Below, in pieces: positions 9,293 through 18,675 of a stretch of 64,000 nucleotides of DNA; position 1 is the first letter of the stretch, and the number at the start of each line of letters is the position of its first letter. A program made the translations under genes and the position numbers. The notes beneath the pieces are model-generated. The model searched no databases and was not told where the DNA came from. It worked only from the letters and a program-made list of their open reading frames with translations. This stretch comes from a virus, in IMG/VR virus record IMGVR_UViG_3300009147_000001, positions 46,164-110,163 of that record; one strand, given 5' to 3'.

Positions 9293-10405
9293 TTATCTCC
9301 CAATCCATGTCAACATCAATTTTGGATTCTGCGCATCGCTACCCGCATCAATATTCAAGTTACCCCCAGATCCCTGGAAGACCGTAATCTGGACGGTATC
9401 AGTGGCAGCCAACAATACCATTGCCGTAGCATGCAAGTCAGTGGGCTGGGTACCGGCTGCGGTGGTGGGATCACGTCGATCTTCTGTTACCACGGCACCG
9501 TTGACCAAAATTGACATTACTCGAACACCAGTGGTGTTATTGGCAAATTTAACAAATGAATCGATGTGCCATACACCATCATAATTAGTGGGACAGGTAA
9601 AGGTATCAGATGTAGCGGAGAACAAACCAGAACGGTCAGAGACTTCCGATGTCCAACTGACGGCTGTTGTAGTACCTGTGGTAATACTTTGGGTTGTCGT
9701 ACGACGAACATAGACATATGGCTGAGTACCCCAAGCCAAAGCACGCCAGTTAGTACCGTCATAGCCGACTAGTCGGCCACCACCGACATCCGTTTCCCAA
9801 ATCGCTGTCCCACTCAATACAATGGACGGTCTGGTAGTGGAGGTACAAATCTCTACCCCACCTAATGCTGTTAACCACACCCGCTTGTCGGTAATATTAG
9901 CATTGACAATAGACGTAACTGCCGCTGCTACGGCAATGTGCGCCAACGTAATAGAGTTAGCCGGTGCGGTCGGTGGAGAAGGCGAACCTGCTGGCGTCCC
10001 GGCAACTACCTCAAGCAGACTATCATTATTAGCCCCAGAATAGGCAGTGTCACGAACTCGAAAAACGACAATATCAATTCTGGCTAATGTCGCATGAGCC
10101 GCAGTAACGGTCAGCGTGACATCCGCATCGTTGCCGACGAAGTACGTACCCTGCTTGGTACCCTCTGTTCCTGGTATGGCAGCATAGCCAGCTCGAACAA
10201 TAACCGCCATTGATGGTGAGCCAGTTTGGGTAACCTGAAGTTTATTACTAAGATAGGGATTTACTCCACCACGAGCAATATGAGCACTCGCCGACTGACC
10301 ATTGAGCATAAGGTTCAACCAGTCACGCGTCTGCTCGGCTGTATGGGTAGCCCCCGCATTCTGAAGGAATCCCGGAGGATTGAGAACGGTCACTACTACC
10401 TCCAC
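9293..10405 (-). CDS. Minor tail protein with C1q/TNF-like C-terminal head
   Basis: A 370-residue protein. The first half (QTRDWLNLML... RIDIVVFRVRDT) is typical of siphovirus baseplate or upper fibre proteins that self-assemble from a conserved N-terminal domain. The C-terminal 130 residues (DGVWHIDSFVKFANNTTGVR, SILVNG, ATDTVQITVFQ) show the jelly-roll pattern of C1q/TNF-like phage receptor-binding heads. It overlaps the distal tail gene by 10 nt and lies 3 nt from the endolysin. Confidence 0.78.
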   Translation of the reverse strand: MEVVVTVLNPPGFLQNAGATHTAEQTRDWLNLMLNGQSASAHIARGGVNPYLSNKLQVTQTGSPSMAVIVRAGYAAIPGTEGTKQGTYFVGNDADVTLTVTAAHATLARIDIVVFRVRDTAYSGANNDSLLEVVAGTPAGSPSPPTAPANSITLAHIAVAAAVTSIVNANITDKRVWLTALGGVEICTSTTRPSIVLSGTAIWETDVGGGRLVGYDGTNWRALAWGTQPYVYVRRTTTQSITTGTTTAVSWTSEVSDRSGLFSATSDTFTCPTNYDGVWHIDSFVKFANNTTGVRVMSILVNGAVVTEDRRDPTTAAGTQPTDLHATAMVLLAATDTVQITVFQGSGGNLNIDAGSDAQNPKLMLTWIGR

Positions 10406-11256
10406 GCATCCCGGAATGCATAGTCCAAGGTACTACTAGTTCCAGTAGCTGCACCGAAACCAATAAAATTATTCCCAGGTACTAAAAAGAACCAATCTGG
10501 ATCGATTAAACTAGAGCGAACGTTACTAACACCATCAAGAAGTACCGTACGATTCCCCGTGTCCACCACCAACTCTTGACCAGTAGTCAGAGTAATATTC
10601 TTAAATGACAAGATGGAATCAGTAGTTTCGTTGGTAATAACAGGATCAGTAATTGGGCCATTGATGGTAAATACTACTGGAGTAGGCCGGTTACCCCCCA
10701 CAGACAGGGTGGCCGAGGCTGGTACCTGGCCACCACCAAAATCCAAGTTAAATCCTAGATTAAAGCCAATACCATTAATAGTAATACTACCAAATGGGAG
10801 CGTACCAGTAACCAAGTCGGAAGAATATATTCGTGGGTCCTCGGCAAACATTAAGAATTGAATGGCGGTCATCCCCGTGCGACGCAGTCGTTCCCAGTCA
10901 TACCGAACCCCTCGTGGTTTGACGAACAGAATGCGCTCCGCTACCCCAGGACCTTTAAAGTAGAAGGCTTGTGCACTAGTAGCCGGAGCAAAGTTATACT
11001 TCAGGGTGTCCATAAAACTTTCTACTGTGGTCGTATCACAGTAGGCAATACCCTCTAGAATAATCTCACGACCCTTTTCAAACTCTGCATCAAAAAATCC
11101 GCCATCGGCACCCTCGTGATCGCGAATAGTTTCCCGAAACGGCGCAGAGTCGAGCCCAGAGACGCGATCTATATCAATGAACGGGACAGAGATAGTATCG
11201 GCATTCAGGACGACCCCGGTACTGGTTAACTGGAAAGTATAATTCGCTAGTGTCAT
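10396..11256 (-). CDS. Distal tail protein (Dit-like)
   Basis: A 286-residue protein directly after the tape measure, the usual place for the distal tail protein. The N-terminus contains RETIRDHEGADGGFFDAEFEKGREIILEG, which fits the Siphovirus_tail/Dit N-terminal beta domain, followed by FMDTLKYNFAP and an FYFKGPG segment. Dit hexamers join the tail tube to the tip complex. The ATG overlaps the tape-measure stop, suggesting coupled translation. Confidence 0.82.
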   Translation of the reverse strand: MTLANYTFQLTSTGVVLNADTISVPFIDIDRVSGLDSAPFRETIRDHEGADGGFFDAEFEKGREIILEGIAYCDTTTVESFMDTLKYNFAPATSAQAFYFKGPGVAERILFVKPRGVRYDWERLRRTGMTAIQFLMFAEDPRIYSSDLVTGTLPFGSITINGIGFNLGFNLDFGGGQVPASATLSVGGNRPTPVVFTINGPITDPVITNETTDSILSFKNITLTTGQELVVDTGNRTVLLDGVSNVRSSLIDPDWFFLVPGNNFIGFGAATGTSSTLDYAFRDAWR

Positions 11257-14200
11257 TATGGCCTCGCTCCTAACAAGAAGCCAAGCTCAGCTGCATGACG
11301 CCGTGGATTTATTTCTTGAGTATAAATAGTAAAATTCTGGTTAGTCCCACCAGCTTGGCTTCCACCCATGAGCCCAGGCAGGGCAGTAGCCGGACCGGTC
11401 CCCATCATCGAAGCCACTCGACTGGAAGCCTTAATCAAAGTACCTAATTGACTCGTCATACCTTGCGCAATCAACTTAACAATTGACTGACCTGAGTAGT
11501 ACGGATTGCCTCGACCAGACAACGGTCCAGTTTTAGCTGGTGAGAACGGCAAGTGGTCGCGAATCTTTTTTGTGATACTATCAATTTTGTTAGTAACTTT
11601 ATCCACCATCGATGTCATACCGTCAATAAGTCCCCTAATGATCCGTGCACCGGCATCAAAGAGCCACGTACCTGCATTAGCAAAGAAACCGACAATTTTT
11701 TCAAAGATTCCAGCGATTTTATCATAAATTCGTTGTATCCAAGTGCTAATAGTGGTATAGACGGTACTCCACACTGAACTGACTGCCGAACTCACAGATC
11801 TCCAGATACCAGCAAGAAAGTCTCGAATACCTGAGCTAGTCCCCTTAACCCGTCCACCAATTTTGCCCCAAATGAAGTCCATAAAGGCCGAGATGCCGGT
11901 CCAGATGGCTTTGAATGATCCCGAGATAGCCGACCAGATAGTCTTAAAGAAGCTAGCAATGGCAGTCCATACCGCAACAGCGACTAGCTTTACCGCTTGC
12001 CACGTTGCACTCCAGGCATCATAGAGAATCTTCAAGCTAACGAGGACGAGTGCCAAAATGATAGTAAAGGCAAGCCGAATGATGGCTACAATGAGACCCC
12101 AAACAGACTTAATCAAACCACCAAAGACACTCCAGAACGTCTCCCATATGCCCCGGAGGAAACCTAAAGCACCTAAAATGATACCAGTTATAATAGCCCA
12201 AGCCTGACTGAGAAAGTCAATAATATTCTGCCATACCCCAATAAAGAATTCGGCAACAGAGTTCCAGATACTAACGAAGAAATCAGCCACTGCGTGCAAT
12301 GCTTTTGGTATTTCCGTCTTAAACCAATTTATTAGCTTTCGAATCCACCCAATAACGGTATTAATAACTATTATCATTGCGGTAAAGGCTGCACCAACAG
12401 CAAGAATGGCTAATACTAGTGGTCCAACCATGACCACCACGAGGACACCAGTAATAACCGCCGCAATAATAGCAAACCACTTAGCTAACTGGATAATAAT
12501 TGGCATAAACGCCCTAATGTTATCCTGATTACTTTTTATCCAATTATTGAATAGTCGCCAGGCAGGAATAATAACATTATTCAACACACTACCAATAAGA
12601 GCGAATCCCTTGCCGATCAAATCAGCAATAATTCGCGCAGTTTCCTTTACTTTAGGCAAAACCTGGGTGAACATAAATTTCACCCAATCAGCAAAGGCTG
12701 GAATCACTTCATCCTTAATAAGCTTCCATAGCTTACTGAGGGATGGAACTAAATTCTTCTCAAACTCACTGACTATATCCTGAACGAATGGGACAATAAC
12801 ATCTTTCCATAGCGTAACTATCGCGTCTTTAACTGAAATGAGCATGTCACGGAATTTGGCACTGCGTTGCCACGCGATGATTATGCCCGCACCCAGCCCA
12901 GCAAAGGCAGCAATAACCCCAGCGAGCACGCCACCAACAATGAGTAACGACGTTCCAGCCGTCGCCACCACTGCAATAAATGCCGCTAGTCCACCCACCA
13001 GCAGTAGCACCACTCCGAGCAATGCGGTAAAACCGGCCGCGATCGCTGCCCCCACAGCCAAGAGCTTTTGCTGCTGTGGTGATAGTTTATTGAACCACTC
13101 TAGAACCTGGCCGACGGCGTTTACTACCTTTATGAAGGTTGGAATGAGTGCCTCACCGGCCATTTCCTTAACTGCTTTCCACCGATTGGACAGCAGTTGA
13201 CTGGAAGATGCAGCGGTATTGGCCATCTTTTTATAAGCTGCTTCGAACTGACCACTAGCCCCGGCCATGTCGGTAAGGAATCCCTTGAACTCCTCCAACT
13301 CACCTGGTTTCAGCAGAACCTGTTCAATGAACCGTCTAGCTTGAATAGTTCCACCGGCACCCTTTAGTATTTCTACTAATGTCTTAACCCGATCGGCTGG
13401 TGGCATCTGGTTGAGCTTAACACGCAACTCACTTAAAACATCAACAAGCGGTCGGAAGTTTCCCTTGATATCTCTAACCTGAACACCAAGCTCCCCCAAC
13501 CGTTCTACAGTCTTGGGATTGGACATCGCATCCAAGGCCCGCGCCCCTGATGCTGCCGCCATCGCCGCAGTCAAACCATTACGGGTAAGGAAAGCCAACA
13601 TGCCCGCAACAGTTTCAAAGCTTTGGCCGGCTCGGTTGGCCGATGGAGTAATTCGACCAAAGACTCGGGCGAACTCCTCATAGGTACCGACACCCTTACG
13701 AACCAACTGGAATTGTATATCTAATACTTTATTAACATCCTTTAATGGTATATTAAGCGCGTTCATAATGGCAATGGTGCCGCGCCCAGCCGCTTCAATA
13801 GTAGTTTGGCCAGCTACCGCAGCCTTGGCAAATCCAATAAGAAGTAACTCAGATTCCGCAAGGTTCGCCTTAGTGGACGAAAAAATATCAAATAGCGCTG
13901 GTTGAATTTGCTCGAATGGCACGGCGATGTTACGTGCCACTTTTAGTCCAATTTGACTCAGCTCCTCCAGAGTTGCCTTAAAACCATCCACCTGGGTACT
14001 CGTGAGGGCAACTTGACGTTGATATTCTACTGCTGTCTTCACCATATTATTCATGGCAGCGACAGTAATAACACCAACGCCCGTGAAGACAAAGCCCATA
14101 GATGTGGCAACTTGGCTGACCGTAGTCATCGAGTGGGATAAATATTGTAATCGTCGAGCGTGCAGATCGGCCGCATTGGCATTGAGTTGCAACTGCTGAG

Positions 14201-14522
14201 CCGCACGTTCCAGCGCTACCTGTTGACCTCGTAGACTATTAATATGGTCTCGGTTAGCCAGCATTTCTAGCCGCATGGCGCGAATGGAATCTTCCGAGGC
14301 GCCGAGCAGTCGGGCGCGCTGAATAGAAGTACCCATCATGGACTGATTGAGTCGTGCCTCAGCCAATGCCGAAGCAACGCTTGCCCGCGCCGCCTGATTA
14401 TGCGCCATCGCCACTGCGTCACCTGCACCCCGAACATTGCGTGTGAATGATCGAAGCGCGCGATTAGCTTCATCACGCGCTTTTAAGACCAGCCACATGT
14501 CTCGGGTGGCACTGAATGGCAC
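11256..14522 (-). CDS. Tape measure protein
   Basis: At 1088 residues this is the longest frame in the window. The N-terminal 110 residues are helical and Arg/Ala-rich. Residues about 130-420 resemble the phage tail tape measure core (MNNMVKTAVEYQRQ, AFARVFGRITPSANRAGQSF). Two hydrophobic blocks lie near residues 485-545 and 695-735, and the later region is rich in Trp-containing amphipathic helices. It sets tail length and occupies the tube. It follows the frameshifted tail-assembly chaperones, as is standard in siphoviruses. A tail of roughly 160 nm would be expected from the usual length rule. Confidence 0.95.
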   Translation of the reverse strand: MPFSATRDMWLVLKARDEANRALRSFTRNVRGAGDAVAMAHNQAARASVASALAEARLNQSMMGTSIQRARLLGASEDSIRAMRLEMLANRDHINSLRGQQVALERAAQQLQLNANAADLHARRLQYLSHSMTTVSQVATSMGFVFTGVGVITVAAMNNMVKTAVEYQRQVALTSTQVDGFKATLEELSQIGLKVARNIAVPFEQIQPALFDIFSSTKANLAESELLLIGFAKAAVAGQTTIEAAGRGTIAIMNALNIPLKDVNKVLDIQFQLVRKGVGTYEEFARVFGRITPSANRAGQSFETVAGMLAFLTRNGLTAAMAAASGARALDAMSNPKTVERLGELGVQVRDIKGNFRPLVDVLSELRVKLNQMPPADRVKTLVEILKGAGGTIQARRFIEQVLLKPGELEEFKGFLTDMAGASGQFEAAYKKMANTAASSSQLLSNRWKAVKEMAGEALIPTFIKVVNAVGQVLEWFNKLSPQQQKLLAVGAAIAAGFTALLGVVLLLVGGLAAFIAVVATAGTSLLIVGGVLAGVIAAFAGLGAGIIIAWQRSAKFRDMLISVKDAIVTLWKDVIVPFVQDIVSEFEKNLVPSLSKLWKLIKDEVIPAFADWVKFMFTQVLPKVKETARIIADLIGKGFALIGSVLNNVIIPAWRLFNNWIKSNQDNIRAFMPIIIQLAKWFAIIAAVITGVLVVVMVGPLVLAILAVGAAFTAMIIVINTVIGWIRKLINWFKTEIPKALHAVADFFVSIWNSVAEFFIGVWQNIIDFLSQAWAIITGIILGALGFLRGIWETFWSVFGGLIKSVWGLIVAIIRLAFTIILALVLVSLKILYDAWSATWQAVKLVAVAVWTAIASFFKTIWSAISGSFKAIWTGISAFMDFIWGKIGGRVKGTSSGIRDFLAGIWRSVSSAVSSVWSTVYTTISTWIQRIYDKIAGIFEKIVGFFANAGTWLFDAGARIIRGLIDGMTSMVDKVTNKIDSITKKIRDHLPFSPAKTGPLSGRGNPYYSGQSIVKLIAQGMTSQLGTLIKASSRVASMMGTGPATALPGLMGGSQAGGTNQNFTIYTQEINPRRHAAELGFLLGARP

Positions 14523-14531
14523 AATTGCTCC

Positions 14532-15124
14532 TCAGTGAGTTTTCTTACTATCCAACTCCGCTCGTTGCGTCCGCCATACCAGAATGTAGTTTAGAAAGTA
14601 GACAAATAAAGAATCTTGGTCCAATAATCCGCCAGCACGTGGTAAAGTATGCAACTCCAAACATATACCGACGATTTCAAAAATTAACTCAGCTTCTCGG
14701 GATACTCTTACTCGATTAGGTACGAATATTGCCTTCCGTACCTCTTCTAAGAGTTTTTTATTTCTGGTTTCTCCTCAAAGTTGTTTACCTCATCGATATA
14801 GCGACCAATCTCTTCACCCACTCTGATATCCAGTCGCCGAACATCAACTTGATTCTTAAAATTGAGTAGTTTACCATTTTCATCAGTCAAATTGTGTTCA
14901 ACAACACAATTGGCGAAGTCCCAGAGTGTAACCTCTTCCTGGTTCATTTCTACTTCACCGGAGAAGTCTCGATTGGTAGGATTACCACCAACCAAGAATT
15001 TAGTCATCATACCCGTACGCTTTAACGATTCGCCGTAGGTCATCCGTCGGACCACAACATACGCTTCAGGTAGCGTCTTTAGGTCAAATCGCTCAGTATC
15101 ACTCGTAATAGTCGCAACAGGCAC
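14532..15124 (-). CDS. Tail assembly chaperone fusion made by -1 frameshift
   Basis: The zero frame and the -1 frame join at a perfect A AAA AAC slippery heptamer. Zero-frame reading stops at 14747. Slipping back one base at 14753-14759 continues for about 75 further codons (LLEEVRKAIFVPNRV ... SKKTH) to a stop at 14532, immediately before the tape measure. Nearly all long-tailed phages make a short chaperone and a frameshifted longer one that coat the tape measure during tail assembly. Order, spacing and slippery site all match, although frameshift efficiency cannot be read from sequence. Confidence 0.85.
14747..15124 (-). CDS. Tail assembly chaperone, short form
   Basis: A 125-residue acidic, mostly helical protein containing DERFDLK-like and MNQEEVTLWDFANCVVEHN segments, lying between the tail tube and tape measure genes. 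The start is GTG at 15124, preceded 6 nt upstream by GGAGGG; longer readings add a hydrophobic stretch with no ribosome-binding site. Its last codons contain the slippery sequence used to make the longer product. Confidence 0.82.
   Translation of the reverse strand: MPVATITSDTERFDLKTLPEAYVVVRRMTYGESLKRTGMMTKFLVGGNPTNRDFSGEVEMNQEEVTLWDFANCVVEHNLTDENGKLLNFKNQVDVRRLDIRVGEEIGRYIDEVNNFEEKPEIKNS
14753..14759 (-). promoter_or_regulatory. Programmed -1 frameshift site A AAA AAC
   Basis: On the minus strand the bases read AAAAAAC with codons AUA-AAA-AAC in the zero frame, an ideal X XXY YYZ slippery heptamer 4 nt upstream of the zero-frame UAG. The -1 frame downstream is open for about 75 codons. Confidence 0.85.
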
Positions 15125-15240
15125 CAGTGCCCTCCAATATATTCTGAAGATAATATAGCCAATAAAACTTTTTAAACTCAGTATTATGGAGTATAGTCCA
15201 TATACTAGGTAGTTCACATATCATCCTCCAGCGACTATTT

Positions 15241-16506
15241 CTATAGTATGTCTTCCTGTGTCTTCAATGTAATTTGCCATGACTTACCAGTGCTGTCAAT
15301 AACGTTCTGATAGGCAATACTAGCCCGAACAATATCGCCCTGACCAGACAAACCAACCTCAAAGGTATCTTTGATCGCCACTGGAGCAAGAATAACAATA
15401 TTATTGTTTACACCCTTAGTAGCCGTCAAAGTAACACTCTGCGAGGTAACCGACTTAAACAAATCATAATCAGTCCGAGCCTCGAAATCACGTTCCATAT
15501 TCATTGTCGAATTACGCTCACCAAACTTCATAAACTGCGCGCCACGACCAGTATCCTTGAGGCGGAACTGTGCCTCTGCGTTGTCTTCTACGGCAAACTC
15601 GAAGGTATCAGTATCAAAAACCTGTGTGCCGGTGGGGATTTCAATTTTGAACATGCCAGCGCCGAATGGAGTAGTGGTTGGCCACGTTGGCGTGGGTAGC
15701 GACTGCACTGCCTCGTCTCGGCCCATCATACTGGTGTTAAATGTTAAAATTCCATCCGCGATACCAAAAGTGAAGCTTGACGTCACACAGCCAGTATAGC
15801 CAAATACCAAACCGTTACGCACAAAAGTCAACGACAGGGTTCGTACTGGCACGGCTGCCGAGGTAGGAGTAAACGTGTAGGTAAAGTTTGGTGATGTACC
15901 GGTTTTAGCAATAGATGTGCGGGAGGCGTAGAGGAAGTAGGCAATAACGTCTTCCAGTGACTCCATATCTAAGTCGCCTTCGACATGGTAGTTGCCCGCT
16001 ACTGCCCCGATAACATCGGCATTCTGTCGAATTGGTCGACGCCAAATGGTGTCTTGCTGAACCACCAATGACTCAGAGTTAAAGGGAAAGAATTTGGTTG
16101 GTGCATAATAGGTACCTGAGTTAGCAGCGGTGTTCTGCGCAGGAAAAGCGCCTGCCGGTGAGCCAGGTGAGGTATCAATATCAGACGTGACTGCACCCAC
16201 TGTCTTATACAGTAGTTCGGTGCCAGTTGCGCCACCTGCGGCAGTCTTATACAGTTTATATCCAGTTGCACCAACAACGGCAGCCCAGGTAACAGTCACC
16301 GTAGACGTGGAACCGGTAGTAACAATCGTCTGTTCGTTGCTCGCGGTGGTTTCACCATTAGTATTAATTGCTGTCACCACATACTTGTAAGTGCCTGCGG
16401 TAATGGTGCCACCAGTGGCTGCGGTGGCTAATGCTGATTGTACTGGCGGAGATAACTGCTCAAAGGCAAGACCACCTATACCACCCGCGCCAATTCCAAT
16501 AGCCAT
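15241..16506 (-). CDS. Major tail tube protein with N-terminal Ig/FN3-like domain
   Basis: A 421-residue protein. Residues 30-130 form an Ig/FN3-like beta domain (TAGTYKYVVTAINTNGE, WAAVVGATGYKLYKT) like that of the 30177-30677 gene. The remainder (GNYHVEGDLDMESLEDVIAYF, RDFEARTDYDLFKSVT) has the pattern of siphovirus tail tube proteins. It sits between the connector genes and the chaperones, the expected place. The extra domain would decorate the tail surface. Confidence 0.82.
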   Translation of the reverse strand: MAIGIGAGGIGGLAFEQLSPPVQSALATAATGGTITAGTYKYVVTAINTNGETTASNEQTIVTTGSTSTVTVTWAAVVGATGYKLYKTAAGGATGTELLYKTVGAVTSDIDTSPGSPAGAFPAQNTAANSGTYYAPTKFFPFNSESLVVQQDTIWRRPIRQNADVIGAVAGNYHVEGDLDMESLEDVIAYFLYASRTSIAKTGTSPNFTYTFTPTSAAVPVRTLSLTFVRNGLVFGYTGCVTSSFTFGIADGILTFNTSMMGRDEAVQSLPTPTWPTTTPFGAGMFKIEIPTGTQVFDTDTFEFAVEDNAEAQFRLKDTGRGAQFMKFGERNSTMNMERDFEARTDYDLFKSVTSQSVTLTATKGVNNNIVILAPVAIKDTFEVGLSGQGDIVRASIAYQNVIDSTGKSWQITLKTQEDIL

Positions 16507-16509
16507 AGT

Positions 16510-16704
16510 TTACTTTTCACCTCCCTCATCCAACACGGCAACGATACTTACAAAACGTGGGAATTTTGCCTCAGTGATGGAAACATTGTTCATAGCCTGA
16601 AACAACTTCAGATCGTCATCGTCCAGTACGACCGGAGCGTTCACAGGTAGTAGCCCAATCCCATCAATCAGGCATTCACGATCGGAAACTATTTCGAAAT
16701 GCAT
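16510..16704 (-). CDS. Small protein between tail terminator and tail tube, unknown
   Basis: A 64-residue protein (MHFEIVSDRECLIDGIGLLP...) with no recognised motif. It is packed 3 nt upstream of the tail tube gene and 9 nt downstream of the tail-terminator candidate, so it is almost certainly translated with the tail operon. Small structural or assembly roles are common here but nothing in the sequence specifies one. Confidence 0.6.
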   Translation of the reverse strand: MHFEIVSDRECLIDGIGLLPVNAPVVLDDDDLKLFQAMNNVSITEAKFPRFVSIVAVLDEGGEK

Positions 16705-16712
16705 GAACGCTC

Positions 16713-17177
16713 CTAAACTGGTGCTGCTGGTGGCGAGAGATAAGTATGGGTTTTTCCCTCATACGTCATAATAACAGTGCGAAACATACCACCAGTGCTT
16801 ACCGTTGTTTCCCCTCGCTCTACACTAGAAATAAATCCATGAATTATTATACCATTCAGCGTTGTATCCTTATGAATCAACTTTTCTAATTCGTAAGCTC
16901 GGTCATCCACCCTTTTCCGCTCTGTTGCTTCATCTCCCACTCTACTCCAGTGTAGTTGAATAGAAACCATGAGCCTATTTTCCGTACGTCCACCCGGTTG
17001 AGACACTCCAACAAGTGCCCGAACTTTCCCCTGTGGCGACACTACTGCCACGGCATTTGCAGGAATTAAGGTATGATTCCCATATAATACCATTTCCAAT
17101 TCCAGATCGACCAGATTATTACTAATAATATCATAGATAGCCTGAGCAATCGCTTCATCACGATCAGTATGAGTCAT
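16713..17177 (-). CDS. Tail terminator candidate
   Basis: A 154-residue protein (DEAIAQAIYDIISNN ... YELEKLIHKDTTLNG ... VIMTYEGKTHTYLSPP) with helix-strand order like siphovirus tail terminator/completion proteins. It lies directly after a morphogenesis-family protein and before the tail tube, the standard location. The start overlaps the upstream gene by 4 nt. Assignment rests on order and approximate fold, not a diagnostic motif. Confidence 0.62.
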   Translation of the reverse strand: MTHTDRDEAIAQAIYDIISNNLVDLELEMVLYGNHTLIPANAVAVVSPQGKVRALVGVSQPGGRTENRLMVSIQLHWSRVGDEATERKRVDDRAYELEKLIHKDTTLNGIIIHGFISSVERGETTVSTGGMFRTVIMTYEGKTHTYLSPPAAPV

Positions 17178-17914
17178 ATATTATCACGACCCCAATGTTT
17201 ATCCACTCGTTCTGACAACCAGGTAAAGAATATACTATAGATTTCTACTTCTTCTTCCAATGTTAATTGAATAAATGGTCGAGGAGGAAGCTTACCAAAA
17301 CCACGACCAGATTGAACACTACTAACATCAATTACCGGACCAGCGCGAACACCAGGAGGTAATTCACCAATACCAAACGGACCAGGTGTCGGCCTGTCAA
17401 ATCTTCTAATATGGGTTTCCAGCCGTTGAGCCATACGAGTACCTGGCTCACGAGCACCAAATTGATGAAATCGTGCATATGGTATCTTTTGCGTGAAATA
17501 ACTAACACGTAACTTCAACTCGCTGTTGCGGACATCCCAAATATTTTTTCTCGTAGCACCACGTTTTAATCGACCACTCTTATCCAAAATTGGTCCACGG
17601 GGATATCCTTCTATCAACCTATTATAGATAGTTTTCTTACTGAGCTTTTTCCATGGTGGACGACCTTGTGCGGCAAAATTTTTAATAATCGACGGAACTA
17701 CAACAAAATTTAATGACCTAACTAATGGTTCCCTGAATGTAAGGAACTCCATGCTAAGCTTATCAATCGACCGTGCAGTTACCGCAACTCCATGCTCAAA
17801 AGCATAGTTCGGATTTATTTCGATCATTGGCAACTCTAAACCGTAAGTAAGTGCCTCAGCAATAATAAACGGTGTTGGCTTAGGAAAACGTCGCCCTCGA
17901 CCCATAATAGCCAT
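17174..17914 (-). CDS. Head-tail completion protein, virion morphogenesis/HK97 gp10-like candidate
   Basis: A 246-residue basic protein. The segment IPYARFHQFGAREPG and the late LPPRPFIQLTLEEEVEI match the usual ending of the Mu gpG / HK97 gp10-like head-tail joining families, where R-P-F-[IL] is the most constant part. It follows the connector gene by 3 nt and overlaps the tail terminator candidate. It probably seals the neck between head and tail. Confidence 0.7.
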   Translation of the reverse strand: MAIMGRGRRFPKPTPFIIAEALTYGLELPMIEINPNYAFEHGVAVTARSIDKLSMEFLTFREPLVRSLNFVVVPSIIKNFAAQGRPPWKKLSKKTIYNRLIEGYPRGPILDKSGRLKRGATRKNIWDVRNSELKLRVSYFTQKIPYARFHQFGAREPGTRMAQRLETHIRRFDRPTPGPFGIGELPPGVRAGPVIDVSSVQSGRGFGKLPPRPFIQLTLEEEVEIYSIFFTWLSERVDKHWGRDNI

Positions 17915-17916
17915 AA

Positions 17917-18366
17917 TTAAAATCGCTTACCCATGGAGAACTTAGCTGGTCCTAGCGATAGGTCTTCACTTGTTGGCTGCTCTGCTGACGACAGATCATT
18001 AGGATAAAATGCCGCTACTGCTCCTGACTCACTTTCCATTCCTGGAATATCAATGGTCCCATCAAGAATACCAGTAATGAGCAATTCAGCATTTGCTCGA
18101 AGCATAGCAGCATAATCGTTACCACTCGTTTGGTCTTCACTATACTGGCGATCATAAAACCAGGCTACATAGGTTTTGGCAATAATTACCCGAACGAGGC
18201 GCGGAGTGGTTGCTGCATCAATCCAAGTGGATGTATCGTAAACACCGCCTATCCGAGCAAGAACTTCTTCTTCGATTTGCTGACAAAGATCAGTATCCAG
18301 CGTGGACAGGTCAAGTTTAGTACGTTCACCCCATCCCTGCGCCTCGCTCGCGGTAATTCGTGCCAT
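17917..18366 (-). CDS. Head-tail connector protein candidate
   Basis: A 149-residue helical protein. The central helices (TPRLVRVIIAKTYVAWFYDRQYSED, ANAELLITGILDGTIDIPG) resemble small adaptor proteins of the head-tail connector. It is encoded between the major capsid group and the completion protein, in canonical order, and would bind below the portal ring. Confidence 0.68.
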   Translation of the reverse strand: MARITASEAQGWGERTKLDLSTLDTDLCQQIEEEVLARIGGVYDTSTWIDAATTPRLVRVIIAKTYVAWFYDRQYSEDQTSGNDYAAMLRANAELLITGILDGTIDIPGMESESGAVAAFYPNDLSSAEQPTSEDLSLGPAKFSMGKRF

Positions 18367-18374
18367 GGTAAACC

Positions 18375-18659
18375 TTATTCCTTCGGCGGTTCAGTTGATG
18401 CTTCCACCGGCTCTACTGGCTTTTCTGTTGCGTCTCCGGCACTAAGGTCCTCGTCTTTAGTTGCATCAATAATATCATCCTTAGCCGGAACTTCCGCAGT
18501 TGGTTCTTCATCCACAACACGAACCTCAACCGCGCCACTTTCATGAAGCTGGACCAACTGTTCCCGTGTGAATTTTTCAGTATCAATTTCATCACCAGCA
18601 GCAAAAAACGTGTCCGAGTTTAGCTTAACATTAGTAACCGCAAAGATCTTTTTAGGCAT
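18375..18659 (-). CDS. Small acidic protein after major capsid, unknown
   Basis: A 94-residue protein. Residues 1-45 form a compact domain (PKKIFAVTNVKLNSDTF, FTREQLVQLHESGAVE). The rest is Glu/Asp/Pro/Thr-rich and probably disordered. The ATG at 18659 follows AAGGAGG by about 8 nt, so longer upstream readings are rejected. Similar small proteins often lie between capsid and connector genes in actinophages. Confidence 0.65.
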   Translation of the reverse strand: MPKKIFAVTNVKLNSDTFFAAGDEIDTEKFTREQLVQLHESGAVEVRVVDEEPTAEVPAKDDIIDATKDEDLSAGDATEKPVEPVEASTEPPKE

Positions 18660-18675
18660 AACGATATCCTCCTTA

